Assembly (NCBI RefSeq): GCF_015223355.1
Contig: NZ_JADFFK010000003.1
Span: 124,001 to 188,000, forward strand
DNA length: 64,000 nucleotides
Direction of reading: 5' to 3'
From: Salipiger mangrovisoli
GTDB lineage: Bacteria; Pseudomonadota; Alphaproteobacteria; Rhodobacterales; Rhodobacteraceae
The notes beneath the pieces were generated by a model that saw only the letters and a program-made list of their open reading frames with translations, searched no databases and was not told where the DNA came from. Shown in pieces: positions 1-8,960 of the stretch. The first letter of the stretch is position 1. The number at the start of each line of letters is the position of its first letter. A program made the position numbers and the translations under genes.

Positions 1-3000
1 TCGAGCTGTTTCCGGTCAACGACATCTACCTGCGGGTCACGCTTGCCCTGTCGGATCCGCAAGTCCTGTTGCCGCGCGACGGAGAGCAGGCGCGTTGGAG
101 CCAGGGACCCTCCGCAGAGATCGCCGCGCGGGTGCTTGAGGTGCGGCTGTTCCGCAGGCCGCGGACACGGCATGACGAGCCGCAGGCGCCGGAGACGCTG
201 TTGGCGACCTGGCGGCGTGACACGGCGGCTGCGATGCCCGAGGCCGGGAACCTGGGCGCGCTTGACGTCTTCGCCGCGACCTATGCCGCAGGGGTCGAGG
301 ACGGGCGGCTCTTGAACCTGTCGGGCTGGCACTTCGACGCCTCTGGAGGCCCGCGCACGGTTGGCCAGATGGGGCTGAGCCCGGACGTCGCGGCGCAACA
401 AGCCGACCTGCTGATCCGGGCGAATGCGGTGCTCGAGCGCACCCCGGAGCGAGAGTTCGCGCCTGACCTGCTGCTGCGTCTGCTGGAGCAGCTGGTCGAC
501 CCGATCTCGCGCGATGGCATGATCCCTCCGGGCTTTTTCGGAGAAGCCGCCGCGCTGAACGAGATCGCGCGGGCAAAAATTCTGCGCGACGCCGGACCCA
601 AGCTCGCCGCGTACATCCGCGCCCGCGCGCCGGTGCTGCCGCTGCCCGTCCGCTCGCGCGGGATGGCGGAGCTGGGAGCGTATGATATCAGCGCGCAGGT
701 GTTTGCCCTGGCCCTACGCGGCGGACAGCTTGCCTATCTTCCGACGCCTTCGCGCAATCGCAGTCTCGATGGCATGCTCGACGGCATAGGCGACGCACTG
801 CCGGTTCCGCTCGACACCGCCGAGGCGCTTCTGACTCGGTTGGAGACGGATACCCTGCCCGGACGCAGCGTCCCGGTGGTTCTCGATATGCGTCTGGTTT
901 CTGCGCGTGCCGTGCCGCAGACGATGGGGCCGATCACCCTGGACGAGCTGCAACGGGTCGTGCTCACCTGGCAGCCAGAGAGGCTTCGGATCACCGCCGA
1001 TATTGCCGGCACGCAGGAGTTGCTGACGCGTGAATTCGATCCCGCCGCCTTCGGGGCAGGAGAGGGGGCAGCGGTGCCGGACGACGTCTATGAAACAACC
1101 GCCGAGACGATCCTCGGAGCCTGGGCGTCCCGCAACAGCACCGTGGAAGACCTTGCCAGCGACATCCTCGCGGACCGTGATTTCCGCGCCCGCATGGGGC
1201 AGGCGCCGCAGAGCGCCATCGAGGCCCGCGCGCGCGAGCAGGCCGAGCGTTTGATCGCATCGGCACCGGACACGTTCTGGATTGGCCTTTCGGTACAAAT
1301 GGGCAGCTATGATGCGGCAGCTCAGCGCATTCCGATCACCAATGTTGCGATCTTTCCACTCCCCGGCCGCCTGGATGAAGGGATCAACGGGCTGCCTGGC
1401 CTGCATTTTCCGAGGCGCGCCGCCTTTGACCACCTGCCCGCCGCGCCCGCGGACTACGATCTGATTGCCGGGCTCGATGGCGGGCGCCATGCGCTTCTCT
1501 TTGCGCATGTCGCCATCGCCGAAGAGCAGGACCGCCGCGATTCTCTGGCCCTGGCGCGACCCGACCGGCTGCTGTTCCTGCGAGAGACCGGCAACGGGGA
1601 CGTGACGGTCGCCTTGTCCAAATCGCTCGAAGCCGCGCCGCGGCTGGGGCTCGCGCCGCCCGCCGCCGCGAGCCCCGCGGGCGCGCCGGGCGTGAGGACG
1701 CCGGCACACCCTTCTGGCGCGGACGGTCTTGACGAGGCGGTGCCGGCGTCCTCGCGCCCGCTCCCAACTTTCACCGCGCCCGAGGTTTTGCGGCTGGATG
1801 CCGAGGGGCTCGATCTTCTGGCGCTGTCGCTGCAACCTGAACTTTACGACGCCCGCGCCTTCCGCAGGATGTTTATCGAGCGGGTCGCGCGCGAGCGCGC
1901 GGACCTCGCGGCAGGCCGCACGCCGCAATGGGGCCGGTTCTTCGCCAACCCGGAACTCGAGCTTTTGCCGTCCCTGATCGAGGACCTGCTTCCCGATTTC
2001 GCCGCATGGAGCCAGGCTCGCGCGGCGGCGCTGCCGCAGCGGCTGCGCCTGTCCGTCGGGCTTTCCGGACCCCACCCCGAGACCGGCTGCCGTGCGGCGT
2101 GGGCCTTGCCGCAGCCGACTGTGGCTGACCGGGCGGCGGTTGCGCAGGCCGCGGCGATGCTGCCGGGGGTGATGCCCGCGGCCCGCGTGTCTCCGGTATC
2201 GGACGCCACGAAGCCGGGCGGTCCCCCGCTGCACGTGGTGCTGGGCCGGCCGAGCCACCCGTCGGGCTCGGGCGGGACCTGGGCGTGCGACGTCGTCGAC
2301 GTGCGCAAAACCTCCAGCGATTTGTCCGAGGCGCGCACCGGCCTACACGCCGGGGCCGCGCCCTATGTGGATGCGCTTGTGGCCGCGGAGGTGCCTTTGG
2401 TCGATCAGGTGACACCTTCGGGACCGCAGGCGATCGACTACCTTCTCACCGCCGAGGACATACGCCTCGAGAACCTGGCGCCGGGGGCGGGCGACCAGCC
2501 CGGATTGCGCGGGGTGCTCGTGATCCGCGCCAGCGTGTCGGCGGTCGAGACCTGGCAGTTTGACACGACCACGCGCAAGATTGTTCCCGCCGAGTCCTAC
2601 GCCGAGGACGCCTGGCAAAGCCTGCTGCCATCGCGGGATACATCGGCGTTCGACATTCTGGGGTTGCGCCTCGGCGCCTCCCTTGCCGATGTCGAGACCA
2701 CGGTGGCCGACCGCATGCCCGGCGCCTTGCGCCATGTCACGCCGCCCGCGGCGCAGGCGGGCATCTACGACCACGCGGAGGGCTTCAGCACGCCGGATGG
2801 CCGTGAGGTCATCCTGTCGATCTATGATCCCGGCGACGAGGCCAGACCCGCCGTTGCCCTCATGCGCTATCGCTACCTGCCGCCGGGGACCGCCACCGTG
2901 GAGGCGGTGCGCAAGGCGGTGACGGAGAAATACGGGCCACCGGACCGCGAGAGCGGCGACGCCATGGCCTGGGGCGTGCCATCGCAGGAACTCGATCCCG

Positions 3001-3347
3001 CCGAGGTCTGCGGCGGCCACAATACACTGCGCGGCAGCAATGCGCCGAGGCTGTCGGCAGAGAAGACGCGGGACGAGCTTCGCGCCGAGACGTCGGAGGG
3101 GAGCTACCAGCCGCCGGAATGGGGATACTACGGCTGGCCCGTTCCCTTGGGCGACGTCCCCGAGTATCAGCGCGCTCAGGCCGAGACCTACTGTGGACCG
3201 GTGGTTCTTGCCCGGATCCGCAGCGATGTCCACGAACCCGGATCGGTCGACCTGACGGTCTGGCTTCTGGACAAGCCGGAAGCCGAGCGCCGGGCCAAGG
3301 CGGCGGCAGGCACGGTGGTTGTGCCGGACCTCGACATGGACCTGTGA
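1..3347 (+). CDS. Large hypothetical protein, 5' end outside the window
   Basis: The reading frame is open from the first bases (first complete codon at position 3, protein beginning ELFPVND) to a TGA at 3345-3347, so at least 1,114 residues are present and the N-terminus is missing. A TTG at 69 could be called a start, but it has no ribosome binding site and the frame continues upstream, so I treat the gene as truncated by the window edge. No catalytic motif or membrane segment is evident in the visible part. The last ~230 residues contain a unit beginning GLRLGASLADVE and a segment AVRKAVTEKYGPPD, a pattern I associate with uncharacterised alphaproteobacterial proteins. Function unknown. 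It may belong with the secreted and membrane proteins that follow, but the next gene is on the other strand. Confidence 0.75.
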   Translation, partial: ELFPVNDIYLRVTLALSDPQVLLPRDGEQARWSQGPSAEIAARVLEVRLFRRPRTRHDEPQAPETLLATWRRDTAAAMPEAGNLGALDVFAATYAAGVEDGRLLNLSGWHFDASGGPRTVGQMGLSPDVAAQQADLLIRANAVLERTPEREFAPDLLLRLLEQLVDPISRDGMIPPGFFGEAAALNEIARAKILRDAGPKLAAYIRARAPVLPLPVRSRGMAELGAYDISAQVFALALRGGQLAYLPTPSRNRSLDGMLDGIGDALPVPLDTAEALLTRLETDTLPGRSVPVVLDMRLVSARAVPQTMGPITLDELQRVVLTWQPERLRITADIAGTQELLTREFDPAAFGAGEGAAVPDDVYETTAETILGAWASRNSTVEDLASDILADRDFRARMGQAPQSAIEARAREQAERLIASAPDTFWIGLSVQMGSYDAAAQRIPITNVAIFPLPGRLDEGINGLPGLHFPRRAAFDHLPAAPADYDLIAGLDGGRHALLFAHVAIAEEQDRRDSLALARPDRLLFLRETGNGDVTVALSKSLEAAPRLGLAPPAAASPAGAPGVRTPAHPSGADGLDEAVPASSRPLPTFTAPEVLRLDAEGLDLLALSLQPELYDARAFRRMFIERVARERADLAAGRTPQWGRFFANPELELLPSLIEDLLPDFAAWSQARAAALPQRLRLSVGLSGPHPETGCRAAWALPQPTVADRAAVAQAAAMLPGVMPAARVSPVSDATKPGGPPLHVVLGRPSHPSGSGGTWACDVVDVRKTSSDLSEARTGLHAGAAPYVDALVAAEVPLVDQVTPSGPQAIDYLLTAEDIRLENLAPGAGDQPGLRGVLVIRASVSAVETWQFDTTTRKIVPAESYAEDAWQSLLPSRDTSAFDILGLRLGASLADVETTVADRMPGALRHVTPPAAQAGIYDHAEGFSTPDGREVILSIYDPGDEARPAVALMRYRYLPPGTATVEAVRKAVTEKYGPPDRESGDAMAWGVPSQELDPAEVCGGHNTLRGSNAPRLSAEKTRDELRAETSEGSYQPPEWGYYGWPVPLGDVPEYQRAQAETYCGPVVLARIRSDVHEPGSVDLTVWLLDKPEAERRAKAAAGTVVVPDLDMDL

Positions 3348-3418
3348 CCGTGGTGAGGCGCGGCTTCCGGGATCGGCGCCAAGCGGGATAGGGGGCGGCG
3401 TGTGTCGCCTCGCGGAAC

Positions 3419-4375
3419 CTACCGGCCCCGGGGCCAGAGCCGTCGAAAGAACCCCAACGCTCTTGCGTAGATTTCGCGGTTCATCGGAATGTTTTTGCCC
3501 AGTTCAATCATCAGTGAAAGGATGCCAAGGAGCGCAGCTGCCGCAAGGATGACCGGGCTGGTCAGGATGGTGTCCAGAATGTCGGGTCTGACGACGGATT
3601 TTTGGCTCACCCCATAATATCTGAGGTGCATTTCGAGGCTGGTTGTTTCGGAGATGGCCGACAGGATCAATCCCGGCTCGTCCTGATCGAAAGAAGGCGT
3701 GATGTGGCCAAACATGTTCGCCGGCCTGCTGCTCTTGCCCAACCCAAAGAACCTGGGGCTGGTCCAGACTTCCGCCGTTGCGCCGCGCGAGAATTCGCCT
3801 TGTCTGACCAGTTCCAATGTCGCTCGGAACCATGAAGCCGCGAAACTCGATTGTCGCGCTTCCCAGTGGCCGGAAAGAAGGTAGTCGTTTGACCCCGATC
3901 CGATGTCGCTGCCGAAGACAATGGCGCCGTTGATCGACAGGGCCGGGTGTCGGCTCCAGATGTGGCCTGGGACAATCAGCCTGTCGCCGCGTTTGAACTC
4001 CGGCTCGGCGCCCGACAGGACTTCGATGACCATGCTGCCGTCCAGCTTGTAGCGAAGCGCGATCGTGGCTCCGGACGGCCACGCAACGACACGCGGCCCT
4101 GCCTCGGTCTCTTCGAAAATCACCGCTGGGCAGAATGGACCATCGACAGCCTTGAGGTCCGGCAGAGCCCGGGCCCGACACAGGACGACCTCTTCGAGCT
4201 CCCAGTTGTTGACGTCGCCCCGCAGCGCGACCGTCGCCCCGAAGGTCCGCGCCTCGATCACAAACGTGCGGCCCCAGGAGCCGTGGACCATTGCGATGCA
4301 GAGGAGAACAATGATCGCGACCGCAAGGCAGAAAAGCACTGTCTCGGCGACGGTCTTGTCGGTTTTCTTGCTCAC
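3419..4375 (-). CDS. Hypothetical membrane-anchored protein
   Basis: This gene encodes 318 residues with one hydrophobic segment near the N-terminus (about residues 10-32) and another near the C-terminus (about 271-292). About 235 mostly polar residues lie between them, and a short basic tail ends RRLWPRGR. The layout suggests a large loop outside the cytoplasm held by two membrane helices. I recognise no family. Its start overlaps the stop of the secreted-protein gene 4372-5112 by four bases (ATGA), so the two are translationally coupled and probably work together. It converges on the large hypothetical protein ending at 3347, with about 70 bases between them. Confidence 0.7.
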   Translation of the reverse strand: MSKKTDKTVAETVLFCLAVAIIVLLCIAMVHGSWGRTFVIEARTFGATVALRGDVNNWELEEVVLCRARALPDLKAVDGPFCPAVIFEETEAGPRVVAWPSGATIALRYKLDGSMVIEVLSGAEPEFKRGDRLIVPGHIWSRHPALSINGAIVFGSDIGSGSNDYLLSGHWEARQSSFAASWFRATLELVRQGEFSRGATAEVWTSPRFFGLGKSSRPANMFGHITPSFDQDEPGLILSAISETTSLEMHLRYYGVSQKSVVRPDILDTILTSPVILAAAALLGILSLMIELGKNIPMNREIYARALGFFRRLWPRGR

Positions 4376-5112
4376 TGTCCGCGCTCGCCCGGAGATGCGA
4401 GCGTGATGACATCGCTGGATGAGCTGCCATTGTCGCGAACGCGAAATACGGTGAGCTGGAGCAGGTCCTCGGCGGGCAAATCGGGAAGGACGCAGAGCGT
4501 GTCATAGGCAGTCCGAGCCGGCACATCGACCGGAGTGCAGGCGATCGGGGGCTTGGCGTCGTCGCCGATGTAGACAAAGACACGGCTCGCACGAAAGGAA
4601 TTGATCAACAGCTCGATCCCGGCTGCGGCGGGATCGTTCAGAAAGGCCACCGTGATGATGTCGGTCTGTCCAGAGGAGCAGGCGCCGAGCGAAATCCTGA
4701 CGGCAAGACTGTCCTTGGAAACTTGCGACAGCTTTGCCGGGTGCTGCGTCTGGAACGGAACGTCGGCAATGGTTGGCCCCGACGTGGTGTCGGCAGGGAC
4801 GATCCTGTAGGTATTGACGGCCTCGTACAGGCCATCCGCGGAGAGGACGCGCACGCAAATCTCTTCGCCGCGCCAATTTTCCGGAACATACGCCTTGAGA
4901 TTCAATAGGCCCGAGTCCGGCTGGTGCACCTGGGCACCGGCGAACACCGCGCCTGATATCCGTGCGGCCTCGAGAAGTTCCTCGTTGAATGGCACGGCGC
5001 CATTCACCGCTTCGTTCGCAAGCACAATAATATTGCCCGCATCCACCGATTGTGCTGCAACTGGGGAGGCGAGAATGGCCAACATGAGGAATGCGATTGT
5101 GACGCGCATCAT
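4372..5112 (-). CDS. Hypothetical secreted protein
   Basis: The 246-residue product starts MMRVTIAFLMLAILASPVAAQ, a clear Sec signal peptide with a likely cut after VAA. The mature part has four cysteines (in EEICVRV, LGACSSG, IACTPV and DTLCVLP), which could form two disulfides, and looks beta-rich. No named family is recognised. It is the first gene of a two-gene leftward unit with 3419-4375 (four-base overlap). Its start lies inside the first codons of the rightward peptidase-like gene: the two coding regions overlap head to head by 38 bases if the ATG at 5075 is used there. A second ATG at 5109 or an internal Met at residue 10 are alternative starts. Confidence 0.7.
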   Translation of the reverse strand: MMRVTIAFLMLAILASPVAAQSVDAGNIIVLANEAVNGAVPFNEELLEAARISGAVFAGAQVHQPDSGLLNLKAYVPENWRGEEICVRVLSADGLYEAVNTYRIVPADTTSGPTIADVPFQTQHPAKLSQVSKDSLAVRISLGACSSGQTDIITVAFLNDPAAAGIELLINSFRASRVFVYIGDDAKPPIACTPVDVPARTAYDTLCVLPDLPAEDLLQLTVFRVRDNGSSSSDVITLASPGERGQ

Positions 5113-6178
5113 GAGTTTCGTGGCTGCGATGTTTATCGGAACCCTAGCCTACCCGACTCTCGCGGTTTCGCAAATGGTCAGTGTCCTGAACGGAGAGGGC
5201 GAGCACGGCTATGGTTTCATGTTCGCGCATAACGGGAATTGCTACGTGGCATTGCCGCGACACGTTGCCGGACCGGAGTATTTGCCAAGGATCAACCTGT
5301 CCACGGCGGCACCGGTCGTCTCGGGGACGGGCAGCGTACTTCGTCCGTTCTGGGAGGGCATCGACCTTGCATTGGCCGTCGCCTCCGAAGCGCTGCACCC
5401 GCAGTGCACGGCCAGCCTCGCAGACTTCAGCCCGTCGCGCTCGGCTCTGACGGCCGCCACCGCACAGCTCTTGCGATTGCAGCCAGATGGGTCTGAGGAC
5501 CGTGTCCAGATCGTCATCGAGAATCGAGGATACCTGTCCTTCGTCGGACGTGTCGCCCCCGGCGAGCCGAGGGAAATCGCACAGGGAACCTCGGGAGCCT
5601 TTGCCTTTTCGCGCGGCGAGCCGATCGGCATGGCTCTGACATCGGATGACCCGACGCGCGCGACCTTCATGCGGGTCGAGGAGATCGGCATCAATCTGGA
5701 GCGCTATCTTTCGCAAAGCGGTGGGGCACCGCTTCAGCCGCCGAAAATCGACGCCGGACCCACGGCAGAGAGCCCGGAGGGACGGCTGCCGCTGGTGCTT
5801 GTGTCCTCCAGCGTTCCGGCGGTGAACCCGACGCTCGCGCCCGAAAACATGCTGGGCGACGGGATGTTCGTTTTCGAGCCCGCGCGGCGCATGATCTTCG
5901 ATTTCCGGTTCGAGCCAGACGAGGCGAAGCCGCTGAAGCGGCTGCGCCTGACCGCCCCGGCGGGAGGCAGTTACGCGGTGCCGAAGAACGTGTTGATTCA
6001 AGCCTCCATCGACGTCGAGGGTGCCGGATTCAGCACCCTCTTTCGCACTCAGTTCAGCCCCGACGGTGTCCTCGACACAGGTGACGTCGCGCCGCGCTTC
6101 GTCCGTCGCCTCAGGGTGATCGTGCTGGATACCTGGGCAGACGGACAGGTGGCGATAGATCGCGTCTCGGCCTGGTAG
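5075..6178 (+). CDS. Secreted trypsin-fold peptidase-like protein with C-terminal beta-sandwich
   Basis: The chosen ATG at 5075 follows GGGGAGG with five bases between; further starts at 5084 and 5111 are in frame. The 367-residue product has an N-terminal signal peptide (about residues 1-32). Residues 35-215 look like a chymotrypsin-fold protease: His63 in VALPRHVAG, Asp97 in EGIDLALAVA and Ser173 in QGTSGAFAFSRGEPIGM stand where the catalytic triad belongs. GTSGA replaces the usual GDSGG, so activity is uncertain. Residues ~225-367 resemble a discoidin/F5-8C-like binding domain (ends LRVIVLDTWADGQVAIDRVSAW). Its 5' end overlaps the divergent secreted-protein gene. The fold call is inference from motif spacing; the targets are unknown. 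Confidence 0.65.
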   Translation: MANMRNAIVTRIMSFVAAMFIGTLAYPTLAVSQMVSVLNGEGEHGYGFMFAHNGNCYVALPRHVAGPEYLPRINLSTAAPVVSGTGSVLRPFWEGIDLALAVASEALHPQCTASLADFSPSRSALTAATAQLLRLQPDGSEDRVQIVIENRGYLSFVGRVAPGEPREIAQGTSGAFAFSRGEPIGMALTSDDPTRATFMRVEEIGINLERYLSQSGGAPLQPPKIDAGPTAESPEGRLPLVLVSSSVPAVNPTLAPENMLGDGMFVFEPARRMIFDFRFEPDEAKPLKRLRLTAPAGGSYAVPKNVLIQASIDVEGAGFSTLFRTQFSPDGVLDTGDVAPRFVRRLRVIVLDTWADGQVAIDRVSAW

Positions 6179-6180
6179 CG

Positions 6181-6711
6181 TCAGTCGATGATGCGGATCG
6201 TGAAGGCGACGGGTTCGGTGACGTTATTTAGCGATGCGACTCCCGTGACCGACCCCGTGTCCGAGATCGTGGCCCGCGCGTTCATGCCGTAAGGGGTCAG
6301 GAAAATCCCGTCGCTATTGACCGTGACAAAGCAGTCGTTCGGCCGGTAGCTGGCCTCTCCAAAGCAGCGGTTCTTTTCATGGTACTCTCCGACGGGTATG
6401 CGCCAATAGCCAATGCCATCCGCGTCGAGCGTGCCATTCCAGTCCCGCATTCTGGTGACATATTGGGCGCTTTCGATATTTGCCCCGTCGAACCTGATGC
6501 TGAAGATCGGCTTTGTCTTGAGAAACGTCTCGAACGCGATGCGCTTCACGGTCGAAATGGGGGACAGAAGGCCATATTCCAGCGCCATGCGCTTCAAGTT
6601 CTCGTCGCCCGATTCCAGCATGATCTCCATCGCGGCGAGGCTCCGAGCCGGGTCTGGGTCGCTCAGAAGTTCTTGGTAAGGATTGAGATCGCTCATCCTT
6701 TTGTCGATCAT
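6181..6711 (-). CDS. Hypothetical protein with HEAT-like N-terminal part
   Basis: This gene encodes up to 176 residues. Translation may begin at Met1 (6711, MIDKRMSDLN) or at the internal Met (6696, MSDLNPYQ), which has AAAAGG directly before it; neither start has an ideal ribosome binding site. The first ~70 residues are helical and resemble a pair of HEAT-like repeats (LLSDPDPARSLAAMEIML). The remainder is beta-rich (FSIRFDGANIES to AFTIRIID). There is no signal peptide, so the protein is probably cytoplasmic. The gene converges tail to tail with the peptidase-like gene, with two bases between stops. Function is unknown; it may be a partner of the surrounding uncharacterised genes. Confidence 0.6.
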   Translation of the reverse strand: MIDKRMSDLNPYQELLSDPDPARSLAAMEIMLESGDENLKRMALEYGLLSPISTVKRIAFETFLKTKPIFSIRFDGANIESAQYVTRMRDWNGTLDADGIGYWRIPVGEYHEKNRCFGEASYRPNDCFVTVNSDGIFLTPYGMNARATISDTGSVTGVASLNNVTEPVAFTIRIID

Positions 6712-7085
6712 TGCCGAGATCTGTTCCGGTGTCAGACTTTACGCTGATGCGTAGGTCGGCAAGGAGACTGCCAATGCCAGAATACAACGATAGATCAAAT
6801 TCCCTCTCCCGTAATGGCGATATGACGCGAATAAAAAAATGGGTCAAATGTCCGTCGGTCGCTTCCGTGGTGCCGAAAGCTATCGAAAGGCTACGTCAAT
6901 GAGGAACGTCAGAAAAGGGCTGCTTTCAAGGCGCGTGATAGGGAACTGGCCGGCCACCCGGCTGGCCCTGGCCGAGCGGAAGCTCGACCGGGGACAGCCT
7001 GGCGGTCAGGTTTTTCGGGTTTTTTCGCCTGGCAGTGCCTCAACCGTGTCGCGATGCGCCACCATCGTGACGGGGGCAGGGTGGG
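6712..7085. other. Intergenic region, no gene seen
   Basis: These 374 bases lie between two leftward genes. Short frames here lack ribosome binding sites and family resemblance. The stretch from 6770 to 6850 is AT-richer than its surroundings (it includes an ATAAAAAAAT run near 6830) and probably holds the promoter for the gene starting at 6711. No clear hairpin plus T-run was found. Confidence 0.4.
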
Positions 7086-8570
7086 TCAGCCGGATGTGTT
7101 CATCTGGGCAAAGTACAGTGTGGTATCTCTGTAGCTGCCCACTGCGTGCACTTCGGATATCTCCGGGAGGTCTGCCATGAAACGCCACAAAGAGCTGGAC
7201 TCGAAGGAAATCCCGGTGCGTTGCTCTGCCTCGCTATGGGCCGAGAACAGGATGCCCTTGCGCGCGACGCGGACCAGGTGGGTCGCCAAGGCGCGAGCCG
7301 CGTCGAGCGACGGCTGGTGGATCAGCACATCTATGCAGCTGCAATAGTCGTAGCTGGACCCGTCGATGCGATCGATTGTGCCGGCGATATAGGTCCAATC
7401 CGGGCGCTTGCCGCGGGCAATCTCCAGCGCCTTCTCAGACAGGTCGAGGCCCGTGTAGTTCTTGATGTCCATGAGGTGGTAGACCTCAAGATCGCCACAG
7501 CCGACATCCAGCAGGCTGTGATCTCCCATCATGGCCAGATAGGGACGCATGAGCGATTGCTTCCACATCAGAACCTCACCGCGCGATCCGAGCCCGGATC
7601 CAAGCTCGGGGAACATCTGGTAGCGGAAATCCCAGAAAATCTCGTTCAGGAATCCGGCGCGGCGTTGTTCGGTAAGAATGCTGCGGGCCGTGCCGATCTG
7701 CTGATCGATCCACGGCAGATTGCCGACCGCGACGGGCAGGCCGTGATTGTCGCTATGCGCGTGATAGTGCAGCGCGCTCACCGGCTGGGCTTCCAGGCGC
7801 GACAGTCGCGGCAAGCCCAGGTGCGTGGGAAGGTTTGCGCCATCGGGCAATGGCGAGATCTCGGCACCGGCTTCCAGCAGGGCGAGCCCCATGCCAACCT
7901 GATCGGCATTGTGAAGGTTGTTGGGCAACAGCTCGACCTGCTCAAGCACGAAGCGCGCATGCTTGGCCCAAAGCGGGGCGAGGGTCTGGGCCACGCTGGC
8001 GGGCATGACGTAGAGACCCCCGTTGAAGTTCACGTCTGAAGTCTGCGATCCGGGTTCCATTGTCACCGGGACGGGGCGCAGGTCATCGCCGAAACCGGCC
8101 CTGTGGAAGAGCTCACGAAGGGCGGGCAACGGGGGATGGGGCAGATCGACCGGTTTGGCGCGGAACTTGCCGTCTTCGACGAGCTTGGCGGGGTCATCCA
8201 GGAAGACGATATCGGCGTCGGACAGGATGACGAAATCTGCGTCCAGAAACTCTGGGCTTTCCAGTTGATTGATCTTGTTTGAGAACCTTGCCGCCCCGTC
8301 TCCGAAGGCGGGCACTTCTATCAAATGGGCCCCCAAGGCGCGAAATGCGTCCTGAAGATTTTCATTCACAGCGCCAGGCAGGTGGTGCACGAAGATCTTG
8401 CAGGTCGTCTCCAGAGCGCGCAGCGACAACAGCCAGTTCCAAGCTTGCATCCGGAATCTGGGCTCGTTGTCGATCAGACAGGAAATGTGGATCCGAGGCG
8501 CTTGCGCGCCCTCTTGCGACGGTGTCGATGCCGCGACGGGCTGCGACGTGGAGGAGCCATCTGATGCCAT
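7086..8570 (-). CDS. Glycosyltransferase-like / SAM methyltransferase fusion protein
   Basis: Starting at the ATG at 8570 (MASDGSS), this gene encodes 494 residues; an upstream in-frame TTG at 8636 has no ribosome binding site. The N-terminal ~300 residues look like a GT-A type glycosyltransferase: DADFVILSDADIVFLDDP holds a DxD-like motif (Asp118-Ala-Asp120), followed by DVNFNGGLYVMP and NADQVGMGLALLEAG, typical of nucleotide-sugar transferases. The C-terminal ~150 residues are a class I methyltransferase with motif I LLDVGCGD (residues 353-360) and NYTGLDLSEKALEIA as motif II. A plausible role is sugar transfer plus methylation on a surface glycan. Substrates cannot be told from sequence. 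The gene stands alone between two large intergenic regions. Confidence 0.75.
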   Translation of the reverse strand: MASDGSSTSQPVAASTPSQEGAQAPRIHISCLIDNEPRFRMQAWNWLLSLRALETTCKIFVHHLPGAVNENLQDAFRALGAHLIEVPAFGDGAARFSNKINQLESPEFLDADFVILSDADIVFLDDPAKLVEDGKFRAKPVDLPHPPLPALRELFHRAGFGDDLRPVPVTMEPGSQTSDVNFNGGLYVMPASVAQTLAPLWAKHARFVLEQVELLPNNLHNADQVGMGLALLEAGAEISPLPDGANLPTHLGLPRLSRLEAQPVSALHYHAHSDNHGLPVAVGNLPWIDQQIGTARSILTEQRRAGFLNEIFWDFRYQMFPELGSGLGSRGEVLMWKQSLMRPYLAMMGDHSLLDVGCGDLEVYHLMDIKNYTGLDLSEKALEIARGKRPDWTYIAGTIDRIDGSSYDYCSCIDVLIHQPSLDAARALATHLVRVARKGILFSAHSEAEQRTGISFESSSLWRFMADLPEISEVHAVGSYRDTTLYFAQMNTSG

Positions 8571-8960
8571 ATGACGTATCTGCCTTTGGTGTTTTTGCTT
8601 TTCGCGGACGCTAGTCCAAGGGGTCTGCCGGGGCAAAGTGTTTTAGCCCGTTCTCTGTTGTCGGTTTGATGGCTGTTGCTCAGGGGCCTGAAGAGAGCCG
8701 CGTGCCTCGCAGACAGCGCCGTAGGTAGGGTGGGCTTTCGCGGCTTTGCTCCCCTGTCCGTCAAGAAACTTCAGGACGCCGACAGGAGGTCAGCTCAAAC
8801 ATGTAGGCTCTCCGGTGCTATGGAAACAATCGGCGCCGAAGATATGCACGTCGTTTTCGTGGCTTTTCTCGACTCGCGGTATGTGCTGAATATTACATAT
8901 TAAGACTCGAATTTTTGCTGTGCCTCGGATCCACCTTTATGGGCGCGGAGCGCGAATTCC
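8571..8960. other. Divergent intergenic region with AT-rich palindrome
   Basis: These 390 bases separate the divergent fusion enzyme and RTX protein genes, so promoters for both should be here. No credible gene is seen. At 8889-8901 lies a perfect palindrome (AATAT, spacer TAC, ATATT) inside the most AT-rich stretch, 60 bases before the RTX start. It could be a promoter element or an operator. Confidence 0.4.

Noticed and set aside
8676-8903. Small rightward open frame of 75 codons before the RTX gene
   Set aside because: No ribosome binding site, atypical codon use, and its position in the divergent promoter region; judged non-coding.
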